Shown in pieces: positions 16,492-24,789 of a stretch of DNA of 64,000 bases. Made by a program: the position numbers and the translations under genes. Below the pieces are notes generated by a model. The model was given only the letters and a program-made list of their open reading frames with translations. It did no database searches and was not told where the DNA came from. The DNA lies in the NCBI RefSeq assembly GCF_013337045.2, contig NZ_CP118259.1, positions 2,542,001-2,606,000 of the forward strand, given 5' to 3'. Position 1 is the first letter of the stretch. Each line of letters opens with the position of its first letter. The stretch comes from Agrobacterium vitis. Its GTDB lineage: Bacteria; Pseudomonadota; Alphaproteobacteria; Rhizobiales; Rhizobiaceae.

Positions 16492-17754
16492 TCAGGCCGC
16501 CAAGGACAAGGCGTCGGCGATGAACTTGGTATCGACGTAACTATCGACAGTGATCCGCTCCATCACAGAAATCGGATGGCACTCGAATTTGTAGAAGAAC
16601 CGCCCATCGGCGATCTGGGCTGCCGTGTTCTTCGCGGTATCGAAGCGGAAGCTTGCACCGTAGAAAACGCCATCGCCGATCTTGGAGCGCAGATAGGAGT
16701 TGACGCCTTCCTCGACCGCTTCGATGTTGGGGACGGTGCCAATCTTGTCCGCGTAGTTCATGAGGTAGAAAATGATCGACTCATGGCTCATGTCCAGAAT
16801 GCGGCGGGCATGGATGAAGTTCTCGACATGCGACGATGATGGAAAGGCGGCGGACCGATTGCCGAATGTCCTGAAGCCCGTTGCAAAGGACCGCATCGCA
16901 GTGACGATGCCCGCCTCGTTGAGGAAGTTCGTGTCGTTCTGATAATCCGACGGGTAGAAGTTGATGGGCGTTTCCAGATCAACCACGCCCTTGATCTCCC
17001 GGTTCGATGGGCTGTGGTGCCAGCCTTCGTCGAGATCCGTCGCGATGATAACGCCCGCCAGCCGCGACGACAGCGGGTCCAGTCGGGTTTCCGCCGCCCC
17101 GGTCGTGTCCTCAATCACCACATGCGGATAGGTCAAAACGGTCCGGGCGCTGGACGTGTTGGCAGTGCCGCTGGTTCCTCGCGCTTCGACTGCCTGTTGC
17201 TTGGTCAGGCCAAGCGGTAGGTCGGCTATTGCCAGCGCATTGAGGCGGGAGGCCACAACGTCCATTTCGGCGCGGACGACTGCGGAGGGCGAATAGCCAG
17301 GCGCAATGATGATTTTCGGGAAATAGCCGAGGCTGTTGTAGCATTCGTATGCGCCGGAAAAGCCCCTGGCGACACCAGCAGCAGAAATACCGCCATTGAT
17401 CTCCTGAACCGTCACCGCTGCCGGATCGGGCGTCGTGCCTGATTTGTGCGTGTCCGGATCGAAGACATTGTTGACGATGATCGTGCCGCCGTCGCCCTGG
17501 TCGAAGATGGCGTCGAGAGCTGCGGGAATGGTATAACCCGCGACATGTTCGCCGAAGGCCGCTGCGGCCTCGGTGCGGGTGCGGATAACAACCCGCTTGT
17601 TGATGTATTCGGCGCGCTTTGCCGCCGTGTCATGAATGAGGTGGATTGGGGCCGTACCGTTGACATAGGTGACGGCAGACTTGACGTCGCGGACGACAGA
17701 TACGCCGTCCTTATGCTCTACGACCTCTGGGCCGTGGTGAAACGTTGCGGCCAT
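16492..17754 (-). CDS. Contractile tail sheath protein (Mu gpL-like)
   Basis: This 420-aa protein has sheath-family features: TIIVNNVFDPDTHKSGT, IIIAPGYSPSAVV, GFRTFGNRSAAFP and the C-terminal FEIGLK-like strand replaced by FYKFECHPISVMERI. It assembles around the tube and contracts on infection. It starts 2 bases past the stop of the DUF2635-like gene. Confidence 0.92.
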   Translation of the reverse strand: MAATFHHGPEVVEHKDGVSVVRDVKSAVTYVNGTAPIHLIHDTAAKRAEYINKRVVIRTRTEAAAAFGEHVAGYTIPAALDAIFDQGDGGTIIVNNVFDPDTHKSGTTPDPAAVTVQEINGGISAAGVARGFSGAYECYNSLGYFPKIIIAPGYSPSAVVRAEMDVVASRLNALAIADLPLGLTKQQAVEARGTSGTANTSSARTVLTYPHVVIEDTTGAAETRLDPLSSRLAGVIIATDLDEGWHHSPSNREIKGVVDLETPINFYPSDYQNDTNFLNEAGIVTAMRSFATGFRTFGNRSAAFPSSSHVENFIHARRILDMSHESIIFYLMNYADKIGTVPNIEAVEEGVNSYLRSKIGDGVFYGASFRFDTAKNTAAQIADGRFFYKFECHPISVMERITVDSYVDTKFIADALSLAA

Positions 17755-17756
17755 GA

Positions 17757-17981
17757 TCAGGCTCCTTCCGAACCGGCATCGGCAACGGCAGGCGCGGCTT
17801 CGGCCTTAACGGTCTCGGCCACCAGTAGCTTTCGCTCGATGAGATTGGTGACGATGGGGTGATCTTCCGGCAGGTCGCGGTAGGACGTGCCAGGAAACAG
17901 CATCCGGCTCTCGCCCTCGATGTCGAGCGGCGTGACCGGGCCGGAGTAGAGATAGGACTGTCTTGCGGGTGTCTTTGCCAT
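17757..17981 (-). CDS. DUF2635-family phage protein (Mu gp38-type position)
   Basis: This 74-aa protein (VTPLDIEGESRMLFPGTSYRD) has the size, sequence and location of DUF2635 proteins, found directly before the sheath gene in Mu-like phages. The role is unknown. Confidence 0.8.
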   Translation of the reverse strand: MAKTPARQSYLYSGPVTPLDIEGESRMLFPGTSYRDLPEDHPIVTNLIERKLLVAETVKAEAAPAVADAGSEGA

Positions 17982-17995
17982 ATCCTCGGCTTTCT

Positions 17996-18487
17996 TCAGG
18001 GGGTGGAAATGCCCGGACGCATCAGCGGCGCGGGGGTCTGGTAGTTTCGGGCGACGGCGGGGATCGGCAGCGAGACTCGGATTTCCCAGCGCCAGACGCC
18101 GTCTTTTTCCTCGACCAATTCGTCGTGGATAAGCATGGCAGGACCGGCCCCGGCAAAGGCCCGGCCTTGGATGGCAAGGCGAATATCCTCAAGGTGGGCA
18201 TAAGCACCGCCTTCGCCGCGAAGTGAGCGGACCAGCAGCACCAGGGAAAACTCCATGGCGCGGGCTTGGGTGGTGTTGGCTGGCCCCTTGGCGGGCGCAA
18301 ACCGTGATCCGGCATAGTGGATGAGCAAAGCGGCGGGCAGTCCACTGAAATCGTAGAGCGCCGGATCGTTCGGGAAGGCCTCGACCTTGCATTGGCCGGA
18401 AACGCTAACCTTCAGTTCGCCAAGCAGTGCATCCTCAACCTGCTCAATGACGGTCGCTGGACGGGCCGTAGCCAATGCATCTGTCAT
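17996..18487 (-). CDS. DUF1834-family phage protein (Mu gp37-type)
   Basis: The 163-aa protein has ALLIHYAGSRFAP and FSLVLLVRSLRGEGGAYAHLE, typical of Mu gp37/DUF1834, thought to act at the head-tail join. ATG 18487 overlaps the gp36-like stop (ATGA). Confidence 0.82.
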   Translation of the reverse strand: MTDALATARPATVIEQVEDALLGELKVSVSGQCKVEAFPNDPALYDFSGLPAALLIHYAGSRFAPAKGPANTTQARAMEFSLVLLVRSLRGEGGAYAHLEDIRLAIQGRAFAGAGPAMLIHDELVEEKDGVWRWEIRVSLPIPAVARNYQTPAPLMRPGISTP

Positions 18488-18960
18488 GGCCGCCACCCGT
18501 AAAGCATCGAGCGAACCGGCGACGGCGGCACAATGGCCTGCGAACTGACGGACCCAGCTTCGCCATTGGTGGGCAGGCCCGCAATCGGCAATTCAAATTT
18601 GCCGGTCGCCACGGCCTTGATATTGGCCATGGCGGCGTCGTGCCGATCTCTAACGGTGTCCGCGACTTGGCCTTGGCCGCCCGACTTATCCCGCAGGCGG
18701 TAGCGCGCTACATCGGCAATCAGTCCCTTGATGACGGGGGCCGTTACCTCGGGGGTCAGCGTCTCGATAACGGGATAGCGGGCGCGGGCATAACCGACAA
18801 AAATATCCTCGGCCCAGATGATGGCGGCTTCAATCTTGGTTATGTCCAGGCTGCGGCCAGCCGGGTCATTGAGGTTCCCGATGCCCGCGATCTGCGAGAC
18901 TTCGGCAAGGCCGAAAGCGGCGGTAAAGTCATCAACCGTTAGAAATCGCGTCCGCGTCAT
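18484..18960 (-). CDS. DUF1320-family phage protein (Mu gp36-type)
   Basis: This 158-aa product begins MTRTRFLTVDDFTAAFG and includes AAIIWAEDIFVGYARARYPV and IADVARYRLRD, the DUF1320 signature of Mu gp36, a head-tail connector candidate. The ATG at 18960 is preferred to an upstream in-frame start at 19023. Confidence 0.85.
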   Translation of the reverse strand: MTRTRFLTVDDFTAAFGLAEVSQIAGIGNLNDPAGRSLDITKIEAAIIWAEDIFVGYARARYPVIETLTPEVTAPVIKGLIADVARYRLRDKSGGQGQVADTVRDRHDAAMANIKAVATGKFELPIAGLPTNGEAGSVSSQAIVPPSPVRSMLYGWRP

Positions 18961-19055
18961 GGTGAGTGAGATCCAGTTTCGAATAAAATGAGCGGAGCGG
19001 CTGGGGCCACCCGCCCCGCTCAAAAGGTCCGGCTTGGGAGATTTAGGCGCGGACC

Positions 19056-19601
19056 TTATTTCGTGGCCTTGGCAGGCTTGGCGGCGGGCTTGTTCTCCGC
19101 GCCTTCGGTGGCGGCATCGGCGGCGGGCGAAGCCTGCGCAGGAGTAAGCAGCTTTTCCAGTTCGGCCACACGGGCGTCTGCCTTGCCCAAACGGGTAATC
19201 GCATCCGCCAGATCGGCGGTGAGGTTCTCGGTTTCCTGATCCAGTTCCGCAATCCGGCTTTGGGCGGTGGCAAGTTGACCTTCCAGTTCAGCGGCACGGG
19301 TGCGGGCGCTGCTCGCACGGCTTGCCTCATCCACCAGATCGGCAGCAAGGTCTGTGGCGTCACGGTCCAGCTCGGCGATCCGCTCCGCCACGGCGGCATC
19401 CACCGCCGCCTGGAAATCCGTTGCAAGCGGTGTGTCCTGCACCGCCTCGGCCAGGGATTTTGCCAATTCCGGATTGATAACGCCGGAGGCGGCAAGCTGG
19501 AGGGCAAGTGTGGTGCTAACGGCGACGGTGGCCCCGGCAGGCTTACGTTGCCCGTTGATCTTGGCGGGGCCGGTCAAGGTCACTGATATTAGATCGCTCA
19601 T
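19056..19601 (-). CDS. Coiled-coil protein downstream of the capsid gene
   Basis: The 181-aa product has a short N-terminal beta-rich part and then an acidic coiled coil (about residues 70-155) rich in Ala, Glu, Asp and Leu, ending KPAAKPAKATK. It overlaps the capsid gene by ATGA. It resembles Mu gp35-position proteins in place but not clearly in sequence. It may be a head accessory or scaffold-type protein. Confidence 0.6.
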   Translation of the reverse strand: MSDLISVTLTGPAKINGQRKPAGATVAVSTTLALQLAASGVINPELAKSLAEAVQDTPLATDFQAAVDAAVAERIAELDRDATDLAADLVDEASRASSARTRAAELEGQLATAQSRIAELDQETENLTADLADAITRLGKADARVAELEKLLTPAQASPAADAATEGAENKPAAKPAKATK

Positions 19602-20551
19602 TTCGACCCCGCGCCCTGAAAGAGGAAACCGCCTTCGGCTCCGGTCAGAATAGGACGGCGCTCAACCGTGGTCGGATAGACCCACGACTTGATAGGCCGC
19701 TCATAATAGGGCTGTTCGACCTGCGGATAACCGGTCAGCTCATAGGTATAAGCAAAGGACGGCACCTGAAAATTGTCGCCCGCTTCCGGCACATAAGCCA
19801 GGATCGCATCATCGCCCCAGACGTCATTGGCGAGAGCCGCATCGTCGGCGGTCTCCGGCAGATAGACCGCCGCGCCGATCACCACTTTCTTGACGTCGAA
19901 ATAGGCGGCCAGCATGTCGGTGGAAATGCTGTCTTTCGAGGTATATTTAAACTGCTCCTTAATCTTGGGATGGCCCTTGAGGGCATTTCCAGCATTGGGA
20001 CCAAGCGTGAGTGTGTTGGGATAGCGACCAATCGAGCGGCGGATCATCTCCTTGGCTTCATCGAGGTCGGACTTAGGATCACTCTCCGGATCGACCCAGC
20101 GATCCTTGCCGGTCAGCGCCACCTTATGGTTGGCGTCATAGTTGGCCGGGTCGCGGGCAATCCGCCCGCTATCGATCTCAAGATTGAGGTCAAGAACATC
20201 CAGCACCATATTGACCGCACCCGCGCCGAGATCGATGCCCGGCACTGTCTCGGCTTCCTGTTGGTGTTCGGTCGGCACGATGCCTTCAAGTGAGTCCTGG
20301 ACCAGCGAGGCCGGGTCCGCCGCATAGCCATATTGCACCCGCTTGGTAGCGGAGCCAGGCGCACGGCGGGTATTCAGCTTGCGAAATGCCTCCTTGCCAA
20401 ACTTGATGACCAGCATCGACCGGTTGGGGATCGAAACACGCGGAAACAGCGCGCTGGCGATGAAGGTGGAGTTTCGGTAGCCACGGGCATGGGTGGAGAG
20501 GATCGGATTGACGACAGCAGCCGTCCGCTGGTTGAGAGCGCGAGTGGTCAT
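19598..20551 (-). CDS. Major capsid protein (Mu gpT-type position)
   Basis: The 317-aa protein contains NPILSTHARGYRNSTFIAS, LFPRVSIP and a conserved C-terminal RPILTGAEGGFLFQGAG. It follows the decoration protein gene in the usual Mu-like order and is preceded by AAGGA. It forms the icosahedral shell. Confidence 0.88.
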   Translation of the reverse strand: MTTRALNQRTAAVVNPILSTHARGYRNSTFIASALFPRVSIPNRSMLVIKFGKEAFRKLNTRRAPGSATKRVQYGYAADPASLVQDSLEGIVPTEHQQEAETVPGIDLGAGAVNMVLDVLDLNLEIDSGRIARDPANYDANHKVALTGKDRWVDPESDPKSDLDEAKEMIRRSIGRYPNTLTLGPNAGNALKGHPKIKEQFKYTSKDSISTDMLAAYFDVKKVVIGAAVYLPETADDAALANDVWGDDAILAYVPEAGDNFQVPSFAYTYELTGYPQVEQPYYERPIKSWVYPTTVERRPILTGAEGGFLFQGAGSK

Positions 20552-20563
20552 GTGCGGTGGTCC

Positions 20564-20902
20564 TTAACGGATGAGGATGGTGACGAATTCGCCATCGGCG
20601 GCGGCGGTCAGCGCCACGGCGAACGGATTGGCGGCATTGGCGGGCGCGGCTTTGACACCACCGGCAGCGGCAGAGATCAGCTTTGCCCCTTTGGTGATGA
20701 CGCCACGGGCGCGGACCCGGCCTGTGCCGATCAGCATGGCAGCGACATCAAGGCCGATCTCGGTGGCAGGATGATGGGCCATGCCCTTGACCGGCGCGTC
20801 GTCGGTCGTCACCTTGCCGTCATCGAAACCGATCAGGTCGTAAGCGTCGAAAAGCGTGGTGGCGGTTACTGTGTCCGAAAGGACCGGCTGAAAAAACTGC
20901 AT
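20564..20902 (-). CDS. Small capsid-associated (decoration-like) protein
   Basis: This 112-aa protein (ATG 20902, GGGAGG 8 bases upstream) contains DDAPVKGMAHHPATEIGLD and an Ala/Gly-rich C-terminal half. In Mu-like phages small proteins between protease and capsid decorate or stabilise the head. The family assignment rests on position and composition. Confidence 0.6.
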   Translation of the reverse strand: MQFFQPVLSDTVTATTLFDAYDLIGFDDGKVTTDDAPVKGMAHHPATEIGLDVAAMLIGTGRVRARGVITKGAKLISAAAGGVKAAPANAANPFAVALTAAADGEFVTILIR

Positions 20903-20916
20903 AGCCTCGCCCTCCC

Positions 20917-22068
20917 TCAACCAACTGCCCGCACGGCGTCCATGTAGGACGTGCCGGGGTGTTGACGCTGATAGGCCATCGCCTTGTTGTGCCGCTCAAG
21001 ACCGGCCTGATCGACCGGCTTACCGTCAGCCGCAAATGAGGCGGCGCTCTCGTCAACGCCGGTTTCCGGCATATCCATCGCGCCAAAAGATACGATTTTG
21101 GGCTGCGCGGCGAGAAGATCCCGCAACGCCTGGGCGACCGGCACGGCGGCTTCGCCAGCCGCAAAGGACACGGTCGTTTCACCGGGAACGGCGTTCAAGA
21201 CGGCAACGAGCTTGTCTTTCAAGGCAGGCAACAGCTTGCAATCGGTAACGAGACCCTCCGCAAACGAGACGTTTTCTGCATGGGCGATTTTCGCCTCACT
21301 CTCTTTCAGCCGCGCCTCACGGGCAGCAAAATCGGCTTCGCGGGCGGCGAAGTCGGCGTTGGTCTGGACCACAACAGGCTCCTTTTTCTCTGGTGGTTGG
21401 GGTGCAAGCGGCGCGGCAAAGGCCGGGCGGCTGGCGGGGGGCTGGATTTCGGTTTCAGACAGCCAATCGATCTGGAAACCGGGCAGAGCCTTGTCGGCGT
21501 CTTCCATGCCGAATTTCTCGATCACGAATTCACGGATGCTGCGAAACAGGCTGGCAGCCTCTTCAAAGCCGCGCTCGCCAAAATCGGCGCTGACGGTGAC
21601 GCTGCCTTCAGGGGCGGAAAACTGGACATTCTTCAGGCCAGAGACCGCCGGAGCCGCGCCGCCGAGAAAACCGATATGGCGCGGATACCATGTGCCTGGA
21701 ACAGGATTGGCCGAGGCTTCAGGCCGGAAGAATGAAAGGCTGACTTTCTTATAGCGCCCGGCTTTTACGGCTTCCGAGAATGCCGGATCGATCTCACCCA
21801 CCGTCGCATAAAGCCGTTGGCTGCTTGCGTCATAGTCAAAGCTCTGCGCCCAGCCGTAAGCAGGGGCGTCCGTGGCCGGATGACCGACGACGACAGGAAC
21901 AGGGGCGGTATCAGGATCGTAAGCATCAGCCGCCGCCTTCAGGTCAGCGGCACTATAGGTGATCGACGCGCCTTCCATCGGTGTAAACGTGCCAGGGCGG
22001 AAAACTTCGATGCGGGCGGTGGTGCTGGCCGGGGTGTGCGTGGCGGGTGTGGCAGATGCGGTGGTCAT
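20917..22068 (-). CDS. Head maturation protease/scaffold (Mu gpI-like)
   Basis: The 383-aa protein has the Mu I layout. The N-terminal protease part carries FTPMEGASITYSAADL, VPVVVGHPATDAPAYGW and YKKVSLSFF (probable catalytic His and Ser in VGHP and SLS). It is followed by an acidic helical scaffold with AAREADFAAREARLKESEAKI-type heptads. The C-terminal GTSYMDAVRAV may be a capsid-binding tail. ATG 22068 with GGAG 5 bases upstream is preferred over the longer frame. Confidence 0.85.
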   Translation of the reverse strand: MTTASATPATHTPASTTARIEVFRPGTFTPMEGASITYSAADLKAAADAYDPDTAPVPVVVGHPATDAPAYGWAQSFDYDASSQRLYATVGEIDPAFSEAVKAGRYKKVSLSFFRPEASANPVPGTWYPRHIGFLGGAAPAVSGLKNVQFSAPEGSVTVSADFGERGFEEAASLFRSIREFVIEKFGMEDADKALPGFQIDWLSETEIQPPASRPAFAAPLAPQPPEKKEPVVVQTNADFAAREADFAAREARLKESEAKIAHAENVSFAEGLVTDCKLLPALKDKLVAVLNAVPGETTVSFAAGEAAVPVAQALRDLLAAQPKIVSFGAMDMPETGVDESAASFAADGKPVDQAGLERHNKAMAYQRQHPGTSYMDAVRAVG

Positions 22069-22121
22069 ATCGGCTCCAGAAATCATCTGAAGCCACCATG
22101 CCGCCCTGCCCAAAACAAAAA

Positions 22122-22142
22122 GACCGGACGTCAGGTCCGGTC
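22122..22142 (-). terminator. Phage hairpin family, copy C, with a T tract on the minus strand
   Basis: GACCGGAC (22122-22129), loop GTCAG and GTCCGGTC (22135-22142). Read on the minus strand the stem is followed by TTTTTG, so this copy looks like an intrinsic terminator between the cargo block and the protease gene. Confidence 0.7.
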
Positions 22143-22270
22143 AGTTCAATGCGTCTCGCAGGGCCAACATGAGACAGTTGTCGAGGAGTTTCAAGCCCGC
22201 ATTGCAATTGTGGTGCAAGGATGCGGGCTGGATGGTGCCATAGCCGGTTTCTAACGGGGGTCTAACGGGG
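22143..22270 (-). other. Possible 3' remnant of a phage gene at the cargo boundary
   Basis: The minus strand has an open frame of about 42 codons ending AGLKLLDNCLMLALRDALN-stop, with the stop immediately before hairpin copy C. It is GC-rich like the phage, unlike the AT-rich cargo to its right, and has no clear start. It may be the tail end of a head gene cut off by the cargo insertion, or simply chance. Confidence 0.3.
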
Positions 22271-22439
22271 GGAGCGAGGAACGCAGATCATTCTCTACGT
22301 TTCGGTTGAAAAAGCCTACCAGTGAAGAAAATATGGGACGAACAACACCGACTGGTTGCATGCAGCATTGCTTTATCGCTGAGGACACCTAAAGAATGAC
22401 ATAGTTTAGGTATGATTCGAATTTATGCGCGGGCAGCGA

Positions 22440-22760
22440 ATGGAAATCGCATTTAATAGCCGGGAGCTGCGTGCGCTAGTCGAGTCAGCCAAGGCAATGA
22501 GAAAAAAGTTCGGAATTGACGCGGCAAATTCACTTATGACGCTTTTTTCTGATCTTAGAGCTGCGGACAGCATTTACGATATCATAGATCTTGATATGAC
22601 GCTCCCGCTTGATGGTGCCCGTTCTTTTAAAATTGAGCTTGGAGCAAGCGTTTGCGTGCTAGCAGAGGCTAACAACGGCAAGCTATTAGGCAAAGATGGC
22701 TTGGTTGCTTGGGACCGTGTTTACATGATTAAAATTATGGAAATCCAATATGACGGCTAA
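22440..22760 (+). CDS. HigB/RelE-type toxin of a cargo toxin-antitoxin pair
   Basis: The 106-aa product starts MEIAFNSRELRAL and follows the compact HigB/ParE layout, with a helical first half, a central LPLDGARSFKIEL strand region and a C-terminal WDRVYMIKIMEI strand. HigB toxins cleave mRNA on the ribosome. The antitoxin candidate follows with an 11-base overlap. An ATG at 22425 would add five residues. The gene is AT-richer than the phage and is read against the late operon, which suggests its own promoter (TATGAT around 22411). Confidence 0.65.
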   Translation: MEIAFNSRELRALVESAKAMRKKFGIDAANSLMTLFSDLRAADSIYDIIDLDMTLPLDGARSFKIELGASVCVLAEANNGKLLGKDGLVAWDRVYMIKIMEIQYDG

Positions 22761-23856
22761 TCTCAGCGCATTTTCTCCAGATTGGACAACTCCACCCGGC
22801 AGCACAATCAAGCGGATCATGTCAAAACGGGGACTATCCGTTGATGAGTTGGCTATGGAAATTGAATTCTCTGAGGCTAAGACGCAGGGCCTCATTGATG
22901 GTGAAGTATATATCGATGAGGAGCTTGCAAAGCGCTTAAGCTCTGCGCTTGGGGCAAGCCATAATTTTTGGATAAACAGAGAGCGCCAGTATCGTGATGA
23001 CCTGATGCGATTAAATCCAAATATGCAAAATTTTCAATCATTGGATGCATTTTGGGCGAAAGCCTTCCCATGGAGGGATATGTGCAAACTCGGTTGGTTA
23101 CCTTCCACAACCACCAAACAAAATTTCATTGAGACTCTTCAAAAGTTCTTCGACGTAAGGACACCCGAAGATTGGGTGAGCCGTTATAAGCCTACGGAGA
23201 CGCTTGCCGCATTCAGAACATCACCTTCATTTGAATCAAGTCCACCTGCTGTCACGGCTTGGTTGCGATGGGCTGAGATAAAAGCCTCAGAGGTTGAGTG
23301 TAATCCTTGGAATCGCGATGCTCTTATCGCTAGCATAGCTGATATGCGTAAGCTGACGCGGCGAAATCACCCGTCAAAATTCATACCTGATCTACGTCGG
23401 TTGTGCGCCAGTGCAGGGGTTGCCTTGGTTATTGCACCGGCTCCGGACGGTTGCCGCGCAAGTGGTGCAACCCGTTTTTTAAGCCCGGAAAAAGCCCTTA
23501 TTGTTTTGAGCCTACGATTTAGGTCTGATGACCATTTTTGGTTTACTTTTTTCCATGAAGTTGGTCATCTAGTGCTTCATAGCAAAGATGATTTATTCCT
23601 AGAGGATAACAGCGACGTAAATTCCGTAGAAGAAATTGAAGCAAACGAGTTTTCCGCGAATACTTTGGTCCCGTCTGAATTACGCGACGAGATGCTATCT
23701 CTAAAACCTAGATCAGATGCAATTTCTCGCTTCTCAATACACGCGGGCATATCGAGCGGTATCGTTGTGGGGCAATTGCAGCATGTTGGAAGATTGGGAC
23801 GAAACCAGATGAACCGCCTAAAAAGGCGGTATCAGTGGGACGATTTCAACCTCTAA
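22750..23856 (+). CDS. XRE antitoxin fused to ImmA/IrrE-type metallopeptidase
   Basis: The 368-aa protein begins with a HigA-like helix-turn-helix (about residues 17-80: RGLSVDELAMEIEFSEAKT and NFWINRERQYRDDLMRL). It continues through a helical linker to a COG2856/ImmA peptidase domain with HEVGH (269-273), preceded by SDDHFWFTFF and followed by EIEANEFSANTLVP, which carries the usual third ligand Glu. The pair with the HigB-like gene suggests a toxin neutralised by a regulator with proteolytic control. Its end overlaps the convergent gene by 11 bases. Confidence 0.8.
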   Translation: MTANLSAFSPDWTTPPGSTIKRIMSKRGLSVDELAMEIEFSEAKTQGLIDGEVYIDEELAKRLSSALGASHNFWINRERQYRDDLMRLNPNMQNFQSLDAFWAKAFPWRDMCKLGWLPSTTTKQNFIETLQKFFDVRTPEDWVSRYKPTETLAAFRTSPSFESSPPAVTAWLRWAEIKASEVECNPWNRDALIASIADMRKLTRRNHPSKFIPDLRRLCASAGVALVIAPAPDGCRASGATRFLSPEKALIVLSLRFRSDDHFWFTFFHEVGHLVLHSKDDLFLEDNSDVNSVEEIEANEFSANTLVPSELRDEMLSLKPRSDAISRFSIHAGISSGIVVGQLQHVGRLGRNQMNRLKRRYQWDDFNL

Positions 23857-24781
23857 AGTACTCGTACTGTGTCGGGCTTTTTTGCCAATTACATAAAGAG
23901 TCCTCAAGCGCTTGCATGCCGACATTAAGTTTCGAATCAATCTCGATTAGACGCCGATCTAATTCCTTAGCTGAAATGTCTGCGTCGACGTTGCCGCCAA
24001 AAAGCAACCTAGCGCCCCGTTGTGGTCCTGTTGCGTTGTGCCACAAATAAGCCGAGCCCGGCTCTATTGGCGCTAGACCAAGTTTACCAAGCATCGTTAA
24101 AAAATCAAATCGTCCTAACCTGCCAAAGCGCTTGACGGCACTCATCGAACGATACATGTAGTCAAATACTTCATGAGGATTTTGACCCACCAGTGTATGG
24201 ATTTGGCGGATCATATCCTTGTGATTTCCATAAGGTTTAATCCAATCTACGTACGATTTAAAAACAGCAGCCGTGCCTGCATTTGAATCTGCACTAATAC
24301 TTTCATACTTGCGATGATTGCTAAACCGTTCTTTCGTGAACTCGTGCTGATTTGCATTTAGCCAGACTTGGAAATCAGTTGTATTTGAGCTGATAGATAA
24401 CCAGTCCCATCGTCCAGCACCTCCTAGCTGTCCGTAAATTTTCCCTGCTAGCCGCCAACCATAAGTGGCGTGCTTTCCAAAATGAACAGCCAGGAACACC
24501 AACCAAAATGCTTCATCAAGATTGCCGCTGCGGCTATGAAGAACCGCCGCTTTGAGCGGGTCAAAAAGAGCTGAGTTTGGATCCATTCTATTTGAGGAAT
24601 GCTTAGCATCTCGGATATGGAATATGTATTCAATGCGCCGTCTGCTGTCATAAAGCTGCATCGCTAAACACTTGGTGTGTTCAACCGTCTCTAAACCCGG
24701 CAAAATCAAGCCAGTATTAATTAATTCGTTAAACGTCTGAACGTATTTTTCAACGAAACCAATTTCATTTTTCTTCATCAA
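23846..24781 (-). CDS. Protein resembling alpha-glutamyl/putrescinyl-thymine pyrophosphorylases, clade 3
   Basis: The 311-aa protein carries the blocks EAFWLVFLAVHFGKH, GRWDWLSI, NHRKYESISA, GRFDFLTMLGKLGL and TGPQRGARLLFGG. I associate these with the clade 3 aGPT-Pplase family, predicted from sequence to replace pyrophosphate on hypermodified thymines in some phage DNAs. It starts 8 bases after the stop of the thymidylate-synthase-like gene, so both are probably one operon. Codon use is AT-rich like the rest of the cargo. Its activity in an organism lacking a full hypermodification pathway is unknown. Confidence 0.6.
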   Translation of the reverse strand: MMKKNEIGFVEKYVQTFNELINTGLILPGLETVEHTKCLAMQLYDSRRRIEYIFHIRDAKHSSNRMDPNSALFDPLKAAVLHSRSGNLDEAFWLVFLAVHFGKHATYGWRLAGKIYGQLGGAGRWDWLSISSNTTDFQVWLNANQHEFTKERFSNHRKYESISADSNAGTAAVFKSYVDWIKPYGNHKDMIRQIHTLVGQNPHEVFDYMYRSMSAVKRFGRLGRFDFLTMLGKLGLAPIEPGSAYLWHNATGPQRGARLLFGGNVDADISAKELDRRLIEIDSKLNVGMQALEDSLCNWQKSPTQYEYFRG

Positions 24782-24789
24782 TCCCGCCT

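Noticed and set aside
20080..20360. CRISPR-like or other short regular repeats in the window
   Set aside because: I scanned for regularly spaced direct repeats and found none with constant spacer lengths.
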